A stretch of DNA of 64,000 nucleotides from NCBI RefSeq assembly GCF_026547205.1, contig NZ_CP106877.1, positions 1,886,771 through 1,950,770 of the forward strand, written 5' to 3'. Shown here in pieces: positions 47,361-56,794 of this stretch. The stretch is from Fervidibacillus halotolerans (GTDB lineage: Bacteria > Bacillota > Bacilli > Bacillales > Caldibacillaceae). The notes under the pieces are model-generated. The model saw only the letters and a list, made by a program, of their open reading frames with translations. It made no database searches and was not told the origin of the DNA. The position numbers were made by a program, and so were the translations under genes. Numbering within the stretch: position 1 is the first letter of the stretch; the number at the start of each line of letters is the position of its first letter.

Positions 47361-47606
47361 ATGAAATTTGTGGATGATTTATATGAATATTACAAAGAGA
47401 GCTTAACCACCGATGATGATGAGGAGGATATCGATTTATTAGTCGGTTCCATTCTTCAAGAATTATCCCGGGAAGATTTGCTTCATTTATTATCTGAGTT
47501 AAGTTACGATGAGTTGTATAAATTAACCGGTACATATATTGCGAACGCTTTACGGAAAAAACGGATGAGAGATTGGACGGCGAACAAACAACATTTTTAC
47601 CATTAA
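47361..47606 (+). CDS. Small acidic protein, DUF6154-like
   Basis: An 81-residue helical protein with an acidic N-terminal half (TTDDDEEDIDLL) and a basic C-terminus (LRKKRMRDW). The LHLLSELSYDELYKL segment resembles small DUF6154 proteins of Bacillus, which have no known function. AGGGGG lies upstream of ATG 47361. It is convergent with dps and shares the hairpin region downstream. Confidence 0.7.
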   Translation: MKFVDDLYEYYKESLTTDDDEEDIDLLVGSILQELSREDLLHLLSELSYDELYKLTGTYIANALRKKRMRDWTANKQHFYH

Positions 47607-47610
47607 TCGT

Positions 47611-47660
47611 GAAAAAAGCACAAAAAGCACCCGTTGTCAGTTCAAGCACAAACGGGTGCC
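47611..47660 (-). terminator. Terminator after dps
   Basis: GCACCCGTT (47627-47635) pairs with AACGGGTGC (47651-47659). On the minus strand the stem is followed by TTTTTGTGCTTTTTTC. Confidence 0.8.
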
Positions 47661-47700
47661 AAATTTTCAATCATAATAATTTCTATGTGAATGATTATTT

Positions 47701-48141
47701 TTATCCACAATAGGTCCGAAGCATCCATATATGTTTTTGCAAGCTGGCACTAATTCCGACTAACAAATCATTTGTCACTTCGTCGCCTTCGTTTTGGGCT
47801 AATTCCATCGTCTTTTGAAGCAGTTGGTCAATGGATTGAAAATCATCAATCACTTCTTGAACCATTTCAACATCCGAACCAATTCGCTTCGTCTCTTTTA
47901 CCGTTGCAAGTTCCAAACATTCCTTTAGTGTGGATATAGGATTTTCTCCTAAAGTTAACAAGCGTTCAGCTACCTCATCCATATATCCGGTTACTTCATT
48001 ATACAAGTCTTCAAATTTTTCATGTAAACTAAAGAAATGTGGTCCTTTTACGAACCAATGAAAATGATGCAATTTCATATACATAACAGAAAAATTCGCC
48101 GTCAACACATTTAAATTTTGTTTCAATTCCACATTCATCAT
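47701..48141 (-). CDS. dps: Dps-family ferritin-like DNA protection protein
   Basis: A 146-residue ferritin-like four-helix protein. Ferroxidase residues are visible in LHHFHWFVKGPHFFSLHEKFEDLYNEV (about 25-51), where the spacing of H, D and E matches Dps. Dps dodecamers oxidise and store iron with hydrogen peroxide and protect DNA under stress. The location near ytkD fits B. subtilis dps (ytkB). I did not find a clear PerR or sigma-B element upstream. Confidence 0.92.
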   Translation of the reverse strand: MMNVELKQNLNVLTANFSVMYMKLHHFHWFVKGPHFFSLHEKFEDLYNEVTGYMDEVAERLLTLGENPISTLKECLELATVKETKRIGSDVEMVQEVIDDFQSIDQLLQKTMELAQNEGDEVTNDLLVGISASLQKHIWMLRTYCG

Positions 48142-48352
48142 ATGACCTCCTAAACGTTTTTTCTTTTAATCAGATCTTTTACTAATATTTTCTAAACATG
48201 ATACAATTATGTACAAGGAAATGAGCCTTCTTTACGATTTGCGCCTCCTTTCCTTATATTTTATCATAAAAAAAGGAAAAACATGGATACCCAAGTGAGA
48301 GGCTATTGAACAATGTTTGAACAAATTATATCAAAAGAAAGAAGATTTAAAT

Positions 48353-48598
48353 ATGAAGAGGATTTTATTATGGATCATTGGATTTTATCAAAAGGTGATT
48401 TCACCGATTAAACCACCTACTTGCCGTTTTTATCCGACTTGTTCCCATTACGGATATGAGTCTATTCAACGTTTCGGAGCAATCAAAGGCGGTTGGTTAG
48501 CCATCAAGCGCATTTTACGATGTCATCCATTCCATCCAGGAGGAATCGACCCTGTACCGAAGGAATGGCCAGGATGGAAAAAGAAAAAAGGTGATTAA
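48353..48598 (+). CDS. yidD: Membrane protein insertion efficiency factor YidD
   Basis: An 81-residue protein starting at ATG 48353 ([10 protein letters not shown]) after AAAGAAAGAAG. The family signature [18 protein letters not shown] lies near 25-42 and [13 protein letters not shown] near 60-72. YidD assists insertion of membrane proteins by YidC-type insertases. The corresponding B. subtilis gene is ytjA. It is normally amphipathic and peripheral at the inner membrane. Confidence 0.94.
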   Translation: MKRILLWIIGFYQKVISPIKPPTCRFYPTCSHYGYESIQRFGAIKGGWLAIKRILRCHPFHPGGIDPVPKEWPGWKKKKGD

Positions 48599-48616
48599 GA
48601 TATAAACCTTGTTTTG

Positions 48617-48645
48617 AAAGCTTCTTTTTTGGAAGCTTTTTTTTC
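48617..48645 (+). terminator. Terminator after yidD
   Basis: AAAGCTTC pairs with GAAGCTTT around TTTTTTG, followed by a run of T. The -35 box of the next gene begins one base later. Confidence 0.82.
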
Positions 48646-48674
48646 TTGACAAAAAAATGAATATCATGTATCAT
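48646..48674 (+). promoter_or_regulatory. Sigma-A promoter of the zinc-binding lipoprotein gene
   Basis: TTGACA (48646-48651) and TATCAT (48669-48674) with 17 bp spacing. Transcription is expected to start near 48681. Confidence 0.8.
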
Positions 48675-48687
48675 TCGGAATGGTTCT

Positions 48688-48708
48688 AAATCGGAATGAA
48701 TACGATTT
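48688..48708 (+). promoter_or_regulatory. Zur box
   Basis: The 21-bp partial palindrome beginning AAATCGGAAT and ending ATACGATTT differs from the B. subtilis Zur consensus at two positions. It lies just downstream of the predicted transcription start, so Zur with zinc would block the transcript. Confidence 0.85.
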
Positions 48709-48735
48709 ATAAAAATATTGTTTAAGGAGGAAACA

Positions 48736-49713
48736 ATGAAAAAACAAGTTCTTTTTCTATTTAGTTTGATCCTTATGATTGCACCTTTTTTAAGTGGGTG
48801 TACAGAATCAGAAAAGCAGAGCAGTGAGTCGGGGGATGAATTTGTCATCTATACGACTGTTTACCCGTTACAATATTTCGCTCAGCAAATTGGTGATGAA
48901 TACGTACGGGTGGAAACGATCTATCCCCCTGGTGTTGATGAACACACTTATGAGCCTTCGCAAAAAGATATTATTGACATGGCAGAAGGAGATATGTTTC
49001 TTTATATCGGATATGACTTGGAGGGATTTGCAGAAAAGGCAAAACCGATCCTTGAAGATGAAGGTGTGAAAACCGTCGCTGTTGGGGAAGCGATTCAACT
49101 GGAGGAACAACCTCAAACGGACGGAACTGAAGAACATGAAGATGAACATGCACATGAAGACGAACATGGTGATGGGCATCATCACATCATTGATCCGCAC
49201 CTTTGGGTCGACCCTGTATATTCAAAAGAAATGGCAAAAGTTATTTTAGACCAATTAGTTGAAGAAATGCCTGATAAAGAAGAAGTTTTCACGAAAAACT
49301 ATGAACAACTTGCTGAAAAATTAGATCAATTAAACGACCAACTTACTCAATTGGCAACCGAAGCGAAAGTAAAAGAGTTTATCGTCTCCCATGCTGCATA
49401 CGGTTATTGGGAAAAACGATACGGACTCAAACAATTAAGTATCGCTGGAATATCAAGTGCACAAGAACCTTCCCAAAAACAACTTGAAGAAATCATCGAT
49501 CTCGTTCATGACTATAATTTGGAATATATTTTAGTGGAACAAAACATCAGTAACAAACTCGTGGATGTTGTAAAGAGGGAAGCAGGGGTTGAAGCATTAT
49601 CCATTCATAATTTATCCGTTTTAACTGAAAATGATATTGAAGAAAACCGGGATTATTTTTCAATTATGGAAGATAATATTGAAACATTAAAACAGGCGTT
49701 AAAAGCTGAATAA
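48736..49713 (+). CDS. znuA: Zinc ABC transporter substrate-binding lipoprotein (ZnuA/AdcA type)
   Basis: A 325-residue cluster A-I metal-binding protein. The signal peptide ends in LSGC with Cys22. The metal ligands expected for ZnuA are visible: H in GVDEHTYEPS near 72, the histidine after the loop in IIDPHLWVDP near 150, and SHAAYGYW near 220. A histidine- and acid-rich loop (about 132-150) is typical of zinc-specific members. AAGGAGG precedes ATG 48736. It has a Zur box but no adjacent permease or ATPase genes, so its partners are encoded elsewhere. Confidence 0.9.
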   Translation: MKKQVLFLFSLILMIAPFLSGCTESEKQSSESGDEFVIYTTVYPLQYFAQQIGDEYVRVETIYPPGVDEHTYEPSQKDIIDMAEGDMFLYIGYDLEGFAEKAKPILEDEGVKTVAVGEAIQLEEQPQTDGTEEHEDEHAHEDEHGDGHHHIIDPHLWVDPVYSKEMAKVILDQLVEEMPDKEEVFTKNYEQLAEKLDQLNDQLTQLATEAKVKEFIVSHAAYGYWEKRYGLKQLSIAGISSAQEPSQKQLEEIIDLVHDYNLEYILVEQNISNKLVDVVKREAGVEALSIHNLSVLTENDIEENRDYFSIMEDNIETLKQALKAE

Positions 49714-49720
49714 AATTGTT

Positions 49721-49755
49721 AAGGGGGCGGAATACAAAAATCCACCCCCTTTTTA
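49721..49755 (+). terminator. Terminator after znuA-like gene
   Basis: AAGGGGG-CGGA pairs with TCC-CCCCCTT, followed by TTTTA. It separates convergent znuA and menE. Confidence 0.8.
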
Positions 49756-49763
49756 CTTATCCA

Positions 49764-51260
49764 TTATTCATTTTCCACCCATTTTCGGAGAAGACGTTTC
49801 AAGACTTTATTCGAAGCATTTTTTGGCAATTCATTTAATTGGATCCAACGTTTTGGAACTTTATATTTCGCTAAATGCTCACGACATAAGCGAATCAATT
49901 CTCCTTCATCTACGTTCTTTCCTTCTTTAACTACATAAAAGGCCATTGGTATTTGTCCCCATTGTGCATCAAACACACCAACGACGGCAGCTTCCTTCAC
50001 ATGCGGATGGGAAAGAATAATTTGTTCAATTTCTGCAGGATATATATTTTCTCCACCAGATATAATTAAATCCGTCCTCCGATCGACAATATATAGATAA
50101 CCTTCTTCATCCATATATCCCATATCACCCGTTTTCAACCATCCGTCTACGGTAAAACTTTCTCGATTTGCATCTTCCCTTTTCCAATATCCCCTCGTCA
50201 CGTTCGGACCTTTAACATAAATTTCGCCGATTTCTGTCGGTTTTGCTTGCACCCCTTCCTTTACAATTTGTAATTGTGAAAAGAAGAGCGGTTTACCGGC
50301 TGAACCTAGTTTTGAAAGACTATCTTCCGGAGAAAGAGTAGCGATTTGGGATGCCGTTTCTGTCATTCCGTACGTTTGAAATACGGGAATCTCCTTTTCT
50401 TTACAAGTTTCTAAAAGGGATAAGGGGACTCCTCCTCCCCCTAAAAGCATGCAACGAAAATTCGGATGATACGATCGATTGCCAAGTTGTTGAAGCATCC
50501 TTTGTGCCATGGCAGTAACAACGGAAATAATGGTTGCTTTTCCAGATATTAACGTTTCGTTGATCGCTTCTTCATCAAATTTTTCAAACAAAATAACCGG
50601 AATCCCATAAAGGACACTGCGAATTAAAATCGAATAACCACTAATATGAAACAAGGGAACGGCACAAAGCCATGCATCCCCTTCATGCAAACCAAGATTG
50701 ATTACGGAACCGATGGCACTCCACCAATGGTTCCCATACGTTTGCATTACCCCTTTTGGGTGACCAGTAGTCCCGGATGTATACATAATTGTACAAAGAT
50801 CATCCATTGTAAATTGTTCAGTCAATGGGAAGCTCTTTTCTTTTTCTTGCCGAAGTTGTTCAATCGAAATAATCGGATGATCCCATTGATTTTTTAGCCC
50901 GTTATGTTGTTCGATTAGCTTTTCATTACTAATTAAAAATATGGCTTCGCTGTCGTTTAATTGATAAAGTAATTCTTCGTCCTGTAGACGGATATTTAAA
51001 AGTACGGTTTCACAACCGAGAAGCTGGAGTCCGTGAAGGAGAACGATCGTTTCAGGATGATTATTCAACAATACCCCGATCCGATCTCCTATTTGTACAC
51101 CGACATGATGGAGTTTTTCCGCAACTGTTTTTGCCTCATCGAATAATTGTTGGAATGTCATCGTGTAATTGTGAAAAAAGATTGCCGGGCGGTTTGGCGT
51201 TAAATATGCCCGCTTGATAAGCCAATTTGGAATAATATTCGATTGAACCATCAGTACCAT
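49764..51260 (-). CDS. menE: 2-succinylbenzoate-CoA ligase MenE
   Basis: A 498-residue ANL-superfamily adenylate-forming enzyme that activates o-succinylbenzoate to its CoA thioester in menaquinone synthesis. The AMP-binding motif MYTSGTTGHPKGV is near 155-167, TYGMTETASQ near 290 and the hinge/GENIYPAEIE segment near 400. It is transcribed in the men direction but lies beyond a hairpin terminator after menB. menC, which follows menE in B. subtilis, is not downstream here. Confidence 0.94.
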   Translation of the reverse strand: MVLMVQSNIIPNWLIKRAYLTPNRPAIFFHNYTMTFQQLFDEAKTVAEKLHHVGVQIGDRIGVLLNNHPETIVLLHGLQLLGCETVLLNIRLQDEELLYQLNDSEAIFLISNEKLIEQHNGLKNQWDHPIISIEQLRQEKEKSFPLTEQFTMDDLCTIMYTSGTTGHPKGVMQTYGNHWWSAIGSVINLGLHEGDAWLCAVPLFHISGYSILIRSVLYGIPVILFEKFDEEAINETLISGKATIISVVTAMAQRMLQQLGNRSYHPNFRCMLLGGGGVPLSLLETCKEKEIPVFQTYGMTETASQIATLSPEDSLSKLGSAGKPLFFSQLQIVKEGVQAKPTEIGEIYVKGPNVTRGYWKREDANRESFTVDGWLKTGDMGYMDEEGYLYIVDRRTDLIISGGENIYPAEIEQIILSHPHVKEAAVVGVFDAQWGQIPMAFYVVKEGKNVDEGELIRLCREHLAKYKVPKRWIQLNELPKNASNKVLKRLLRKWVENE

Positions 51261-51271
51261 AACTTCCTTTC

Positions 51272-51309
51272 AAAAAAAGCAGCTTAACGTACGATTAAGC
51301 TGCTTTTTT
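51272..51309 (-). terminator. Hairpin terminator between menB and menE
   Basis: AAAAAAAGCAGCTTAA pairs with TTAAGCTGCTTTTTT. On the minus strand it ends with a T-run about 10 bp after menB and overlaps the region just upstream of the menE ribosome binding site. Confidence 0.85.
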
Positions 51310-51319
51310 ATAATATACA

Positions 51320-52138
51320 TTACGGAAAACGTGGGAATTGATTAAAGTTCGGTTTCCGTTTTTCTTTAAAGGCATCTCGCCCTTCCTTTGCTTCATCTGT
51401 TGTATAGTAAAGGAGGGTGGCATCTCCAGCCAGTTGTTGAATTCCAGCTAATCCGTCTGAATCTGCATTGAAGGCTGCTTTTAAGAAACGAATTGCCGTC
51501 GGACTTTTTTCCAAAATCTCTTCGCACCATTTTACCGTTTCATCTTCCAGCTGTTCTAAAGGAACAACTTTATTGACAAGGCCCATTTCCAGTGCTTCCT
51601 GGGCATTGTATTGCCTACATAAATACCAAATCTCACGGGCTTTTTTATGCCCGACAATTCTCGCCAAATATCCCGCTCCATAGCCACCGTCAAAACTACC
51701 GACTTTCGGTCCCGTTTGTCCAAAGATTGCGTTGTCTGCTGCAATCGTTAGATCACAAACGATATGTAACACATGTCCCCCACCGATGGCATATCCGGCA
51801 ACCATCGCAATCACTGGTTTTGGAATCACTCGGATCAAACGTTGTAAATCTAAAACATTTAAGCGAGGAATTTGATCGTCTCCCACATATCCTCCATGGC
51901 CACGAACCTTTTGATCTCCACCGGAACAGAATGCTTTATCTCCAGCTCCTGTTAAAATGATGACTCCAATTTTTGAATCATCGCGAGCATAACTAAAGGC
52001 ATCGATTAATTCCATCACCGTTTTCGGTCGAAATGCGTTCCTCACTTCTGGTCGATTGATGGTAATTTTTGCAATCCCGTTATACGTTTCGTATAGAATA
52101 TCTTCATATTCGCGTTCACGAATCCATTCTCTTTTCAA
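51320..52138 (-). CDS. menB: 1,4-dihydroxy-2-naphthoyl-CoA synthase MenB
   Basis: A 272-residue crotonase-family enzyme that cyclises o-succinylbenzoyl-CoA. Family features include [14 protein letters not shown] near 30-43, the oxyanion-hole motif [16 protein letters not shown] near 70-85 and [14 protein letters not shown] near 148. The start is TTG at 52138, overlapping the menH stop in TTGA, with AAGGAGGG 6 nt upstream. Confidence 0.96.
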   Translation of the reverse strand: MKREWIREREYEDILYETYNGIAKITINRPEVRNAFRPKTVMELIDAFSYARDDSKIGVIILTGAGDKAFCSGGDQKVRGHGGYVGDDQIPRLNVLDLQRLIRVIPKPVIAMVAGYAIGGGHVLHIVCDLTIAADNAIFGQTGPKVGSFDGGYGAGYLARIVGHKKAREIWYLCRQYNAQEALEMGLVNKVVPLEQLEDETVKWCEEILEKSPTAIRFLKAAFNADSDGLAGIQQLAGDATLLYYTTDEAKEGRDAFKEKRKPNFNQFPRFP

Positions 52139-52962
52139 TGTATACCCTCCTTATTCATAAAAAAATCCATAACTATTTTACCAAATATTTCACTCTTCTC
52201 CACGTGAATTGCATGCCCAGCATTTTCAATTTCTACATATTGGGCATTTGGTAAGGCACTTTCCATCCTTTTCCCAATCCGACAAAATTTCGAATCCTTT
52301 TCACCGACGATCAGTTGCACTGGAATTTGAATCTTATTCAACTGGTGCCACCAGGAAGGTTGGGTACCAGTGCCCATCCCCCTTAAACTATTCGCAAGCC
52401 CTCGAGGATTTTGTCCCATTCGTTCTTTCCTTATTTTTTGACGAAGGTGATATGGAAGCGTTTTTTGTGTTTGAAAAAGGGGAATATTTTCCCAATAATG
52501 GACAAAATATTCAACTCCCTTTTCTTCAATCAACTTTGCTAATTTTTCATCTGAGAAAACCCGTTCTTCCCGCTCAAGTTTTCCTTCCAAACCAGGGGAG
52601 CTACTTTCAAATACCAGTTTTTTGACTCTATTGGGATACAGACAAGTAAAAGATAATGCGACCCTCCCCCCCATGGAATAACCGAGAAGATAGACGTTCT
52701 CAATTCCTAGACGATCCAAAAATACATTCAAATCAAAACAGGTCGATTCCATCCGATATCGACTTACATCATCGGGACTATCTGTTTGACCATGTCCTGG
52801 CAGATCAATGATAATAACCTGAAACTTTTCTTTCCACATTTTTATAAAAGGTCGCCACGTTTCCATGCTTCCTGTAAAACCATGAAGCAATAGCAACGGT
52901 TGTCCAGTCCCTGAAATTTCAAATGCATAGGTCATACCGTTTATATCCATCTTCATAACCAT
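52135..52962 (-). CDS. menH: 2-succinyl-6-hydroxy-2,4-cyclohexadiene-1-carboxylate synthase MenH
   Basis: A 275-residue alpha/beta hydrolase. The nucleophile motif [10 protein letters not shown] is near 94-103, LHGFTGS near 26-32 supplies the oxyanion region, and [10 protein letters not shown] near 252 carries the histidine. It removes pyruvate from the MenD product (SEPHCHC) in menaquinone synthesis. In B. subtilis it was called ytxM. It overlaps menB by 4 bp and lies 44 bp after menD. Confidence 0.92.
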   Translation of the reverse strand: MVMKMDINGMTYAFEISGTGQPLLLLHGFTGSMETWRPFIKMWKEKFQVIIIDLPGHGQTDSPDDVSRYRMESTCFDLNVFLDRLGIENVYLLGYSMGGRVALSFTCLYPNRVKKLVFESSSPGLEGKLEREERVFSDEKLAKLIEEKGVEYFVHYWENIPLFQTQKTLPYHLRQKIRKERMGQNPRGLANSLRGMGTGTQPSWWHQLNKIQIPVQLIVGEKDSKFCRIGKRMESALPNAQYVEIENAGHAIHVEKSEIFGKIVMDFFMNKEGIH

Positions 52963-53006
52963 CGCTAAACTTCCTTCATTTCTTAAAACTGTATAATCTC
53001 CAGTTT

Positions 53007-54758
53007 TTATTTTCCCAATTCAATCCAGTTTTCTATTTCCCGGGAAATCATTTCCTGCATTTTTCGTCGGAGTTCTGCATTCTTTTTTCGATTTGTAAAT
53101 ACTTCAATCACCGTTAACCCCTCGTTTTTTTTCGCCCTTTCCATCGCCTCTAAAAAGTCAGACCACGATTCCACCTTTTCATATTCCCCATCATATAAGC
53201 GCACCCCATATTCAAAGGTCAAGTGTATGGGCGTTCCAAAAAGTGATTCAAAATGAGCCGGTTCTTTCGCTTGGGGAAGCATGGAAAAAATTCCTCCCCC
53301 ATTATTGTTTAAAAGAATAATAGTTAATTTTAAACCGTATAATTTTGCCAATAACAATCCGTTTAAATCATGATAGAAACTTAAATCACCTATTAATAAG
53401 TACGGATGTTTTGCTGATAAACTCACTCCAAGGGCTGTAGAAACGATGCCATCGATTCCATTTAGCCCTCGATTTCCTAAGAGTTCTATCGATTGATCCG
53501 TTCGATGAAAATACATATCCACATCTCGAATCGGCATACTATTTCCAACCATTAAAGACGCTTGATCAGGCAACAACTGGTTTAAATAAAAAGCTATTTT
53601 CCCTTCACTTAAATCTTCAATCGTAATAGAGGCTAGTTGTTTTTTTACTCTGTTATTGATTTCAATCCAAAAACGTTGCCAATCCGTCTTTCTTTTCGAT
53701 CCATTTGAATGGTGTTTCAACAACATAAGGCAAAAGGATGCTTCATCACAATAAATCATTTGTGTCGCACTGCCAGCAGGATCTCGCCACCCTTGTCCTC
53801 CATCGATGACATATTGGGGAACATCTCGGTGATCTTGTAAATAAAAAAGTAACGATTTTGAAACGGGCATCGCGCCAAAACGGATGATTACTTCTGGCTT
53901 CAAAAGCTGACGGGCATGATCCACCCGTAAAAAAGCATCATATGTATCGATAATTTCTTCCTTTTCCCGTGTACCGCTCCTTAAATTCGATAAAGGATCG
54001 GCGAGAATAGGATAACCGTAAACTTCTGCTACACGGATGATTGCTTTACGAAACTTTTCATCTGATAATTCCATCGGTCCACAAACAATTACCCCTTTTT
54101 CAGGCATTTCCTTTGCAAACATTTGAAAATGTTCATCCCCACAAATTTTTTCGCCAACGGACAGTTGCACACGTTTCTTTAAACCAGCTGAGTATTTCAT
54201 CGGATCTTTTAAATCGGGGATCAATGGCTCACGCAACGGAAAATTGATATGCACCGGTCCAAAGGGTCTCGTTTTTGCAGTGTATATCGCCCGAGAGCAA
54301 ATTTCCCTTGCATATCGAGCCATCTCTTCTGAACCTTCAGGAAGGGGCATATCCACAAACCATTTCACATGTTTCCCGTATAAATTTACTTGATCCATCG
54401 TCTGTGGTGCACCTACATCCCTCAATTCATGGGGACGATCAGCAGTAATAGCTAAAAGGGGTACTCGGGAATAATACGCTTCAGCAATGGCCGGGAAATA
54501 GTTTGCCGCTGCCGTTCCTGATGTACAAAGAATAGCGACTGGCTCATTCGTCGATTTCGCAATACCGAGAGCAAAAAAAGCAGCTGAACGTTCATCGATG
54601 TGAACGATCGTCTCCAAATGGGGATGTTCTTTAACGAGCATCGCAATTGGCGTCGATCTTGAACCAGGGCTAACAACAACCTTTTTAATACCTGATTTAG
54701 AAAGTTCATCCACAAATGCCCCGATAAAATTTGTTAAATCACTTTGGTGACTCAACAT
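53007..54758 (-). CDS. menD: SEPHCHC synthase MenD
   Basis: A 583-residue thiamine diphosphate-dependent enzyme that adds succinic semialdehyde from 2-oxoglutarate to isochorismate. The N-terminal VVSPGSRSTPIA near 29-40 and HIDERSAAFFALG near 53-65 are the family signature; the ThDP motif GDLSFYHDLNGL lies near 445 and ends in NNNGGGIF. ATG 54758 lies 5 nt after AGGGGG. The start overlaps the menF stop by 20 bp. Confidence 0.96.
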   Translation of the reverse strand: MLSHQSDLTNFIGAFVDELSKSGIKKVVVSPGSRSTPIAMLVKEHPHLETIVHIDERSAAFFALGIAKSTNEPVAILCTSGTAAANYFPAIAEAYYSRVPLLAITADRPHELRDVGAPQTMDQVNLYGKHVKWFVDMPLPEGSEEMARYAREICSRAIYTAKTRPFGPVHINFPLREPLIPDLKDPMKYSAGLKKRVQLSVGEKICGDEHFQMFAKEMPEKGVIVCGPMELSDEKFRKAIIRVAEVYGYPILADPLSNLRSGTREKEEIIDTYDAFLRVDHARQLLKPEVIIRFGAMPVSKSLLFYLQDHRDVPQYVIDGGQGWRDPAGSATQMIYCDEASFCLMLLKHHSNGSKRKTDWQRFWIEINNRVKKQLASITIEDLSEGKIAFYLNQLLPDQASLMVGNSMPIRDVDMYFHRTDQSIELLGNRGLNGIDGIVSTALGVSLSAKHPYLLIGDLSFYHDLNGLLLAKLYGLKLTIILLNNNGGGIFSMLPQAKEPAHFESLFGTPIHLTFEYGVRLYDGEYEKVESWSDFLEAMERAKKNEGLTVIEVFTNRKKNAELRRKMQEMISREIENWIELGK

Positions 54759-56163
54759 CAATTCCCCCTAACGCCCTTAACATTGGACGGAATTTAATAT
54801 TCGTTTCTTCATATTCCTTTAATGGATCGGAATCCTTTACAATTCCACATCCAGCAAATATGGAAGCCTCTGTCCCTTTCAGTAGTCCGGAACGGATCGC
54901 TACGACAAATTCTCCATTTGATTCATGGTCAACCCAACCGATCGGTGATGCATATAATCCCCGCTCAAATAATTCTAATTCCTGAATAAGGGATATCGCT
55001 TTCCCTAAAGGAACACCCCCCATCGCAGGAGTCGGATGCAATTTCTCAACAATTTCAAAAATCGATGTATTTTCCTTTGAAAGAACGCCTTCCACTGGTG
55101 TATATAAATGAAGGATATCCCGATTTTCCATAATTTCCGGTTGATTCAGCTTTTTTACATGATCACAATATTGCTGGAAAACTGAGTTGATCATTTCAAC
55201 AACAAATGCATGTTCTCCTAAATTTTTCTTATCTTGTAACAAATCTCTCTTCATTTCTTCCTTTTCTTGAAACGTTTTTCCAGTTGGAGCTGATCCTGCT
55301 ACACAAGCAGAAAAAATTCGATTTCCTTCCTTTCGTACGAGTCGTTCTGGTGTTGCACCCAAAAAATGATCTCCATTGTGGGATATGGAGAAAATATAAT
55401 TATTATTTTGCTGTTTTATCAGTTGATTTAACACATACAAAAAAGGACGTTCCTTTTGGAAAGTTAAACGCAATTCCCTTGCCAATACGACTTTTTTTAT
55501 ATAATTTTCTTTCAATAGCTGTACTGCCTTCCCGACATTTTCAATCCATTTTTCATCGTTTTCATTTTTTATTATCGGTTGATCAAAGGTAAGAGGCGTC
55601 AATTTTTCCTCGTTATGAAAAAATAATTGATCCCTTTCTTTTCTTAATCTAGTGATCTGACAAGGCTTGTCCGGAAAACAAAACACATTTGTCGTTAAAT
55701 ATGTACCTTTATCATTTTTTGTAACCAAAAATTTAGGCAAATAAAACAAACCACTTTTAAAATTCTCCCATAAAGAATTCTCTACTTTCATATTCGGCAA
55801 GAAGGAAAAACTACCAAAAAGTAATGGCCCCGTCCCTTTTACATTGGTAGGATTATCTATTACCGCTTGATCAAGTATTTCACTCCACTGATTTTGAACA
55901 TGTTCAAATCGATTTGGATGAGGATTTACACGAATGATTTTTTCCGAACCGACACCCGCTAGTTGAAAATTTCCACTGGAATTTTCCCAATAAAAAGTTT
56001 CTTTAGCAACTGATTCAATATTTTTTCTTAAAAATAATAATGGATCTATATTTTGAATTTTTTCCACAACACTTACTAGAATAGCCCGATTAAATTCTTT
56101 TGCTTTTTTTCGTCCCTCTTGAATGGTGTGTTGAAAATCGTCGAAAGAGTCCACATCCATCAT
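54739..56163 (-). CDS. menF: Isochorismate synthase MenF
   Basis: A 474-residue chorismate-binding enzyme that starts menaquinone synthesis by converting chorismate to isochorismate. The conserved C-terminal domain shows KVVLARELRL near 230, GATPERLVRKEG near 290, HLYTPVEG near 362 and HPTPAMGGVPLGKA near 382. ATG 56163 lies 8 nt after GGAG. It is the first gene of menF-D-H-B(-E). Confidence 0.95.
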   Translation of the reverse strand: MMDVDSFDDFQHTIQEGRKKAKEFNRAILVSVVEKIQNIDPLLFLRKNIESVAKETFYWENSSGNFQLAGVGSEKIIRVNPHPNRFEHVQNQWSEILDQAVIDNPTNVKGTGPLLFGSFSFLPNMKVENSLWENFKSGLFYLPKFLVTKNDKGTYLTTNVFCFPDKPCQITRLRKERDQLFFHNEEKLTPLTFDQPIIKNENDEKWIENVGKAVQLLKENYIKKVVLARELRLTFQKERPFLYVLNQLIKQQNNNYIFSISHNGDHFLGATPERLVRKEGNRIFSACVAGSAPTGKTFQEKEEMKRDLLQDKKNLGEHAFVVEMINSVFQQYCDHVKKLNQPEIMENRDILHLYTPVEGVLSKENTSIFEIVEKLHPTPAMGGVPLGKAISLIQELELFERGLYASPIGWVDHESNGEFVVAIRSGLLKGTEASIFAGCGIVKDSDPLKEYEETNIKFRPMLRALGGIDVESPK

Positions 56164-56217
56164 ACATATCACTCCAAAAAAAATATAAATTTTCTACAAA
56201 AAACAATATCAATGTTC

Positions 56218-56245
56218 ATTATAACATGAAAATTACTGAATCTGT
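56218..56245 (-). promoter_or_regulatory. Candidate promoter of the men operon
   Basis: On the minus strand an extended -10, TGTTATAAT (hexamer 56223-56218), lies about 55 bp before menF. A CTGACA sequence is 19 bp upstream. The extended -10 may compensate for the long spacing. Confidence 0.5.
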
Positions 56246-56794
56246 CAGTTGAACACCTTTGAACTTTGTAAACAATTTCATTATGCAAAAAAGAATTATT
56301 TAGTAAGTAATGGAAACTTAATCGACTTCTAGTTGATGTAAGTATAAAACCTTCTACTGATTTAAAAAAAAGGACTGGGTATTCCTAGTTATAACTTTAT
56401 AATGAATTAACTGTCCTACCTATATTTAACAATACCGAATATCAACAGAATCAATTCGCATAAGACAACCATTTACCCTTTGGTAGATCGGATTCGAACC
56501 TTTTGTAATTTAATTTAAATGGAGGGGGAGTTGAAAATATCTAGTGCCTGAAAAAGATTCGTGTCCGTTCTTTAAACATCCTGATATTTTTTATTTGTTC
56601 CTATACTAAACCAATTCATGTTCCTTCCAATTTAGACCAAATTAATACGAGCTTATATAGATTTATAATCGAATGAAATAAACCAATTTTTAACACTGGC
56701 GGTCAGTCATTTATGAAAAATTTGACACCCTTTCTTTCCTTTCATAAACTTAAAATAAAGAGCGTAGATTAAAAAAACATGAGGAGAGACTTGT
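56246..56794. other. Gene-free region between menF and menA
   Basis: About 550 AT-rich bases. A minus-strand hairpin, ACTAGG-AATA-CCCAGT, followed by eight T lies at 56364-56389 and has no gene upstream of it on that strand. TTGACA at 56722-56727 could be the menA -35 box but no good -10 is correctly spaced. No coding sequence is supported. Confidence 0.4.

Noticed and set aside
56480-56510. tRNA-like GGTTCGAATCC T-loop with a following CCA on the minus strand
   Set aside because: The T-stem pairs at only two or three positions and no acceptor, D-arm or anticodon arm can be folded around it. It is more likely chance or a very decayed fragment.
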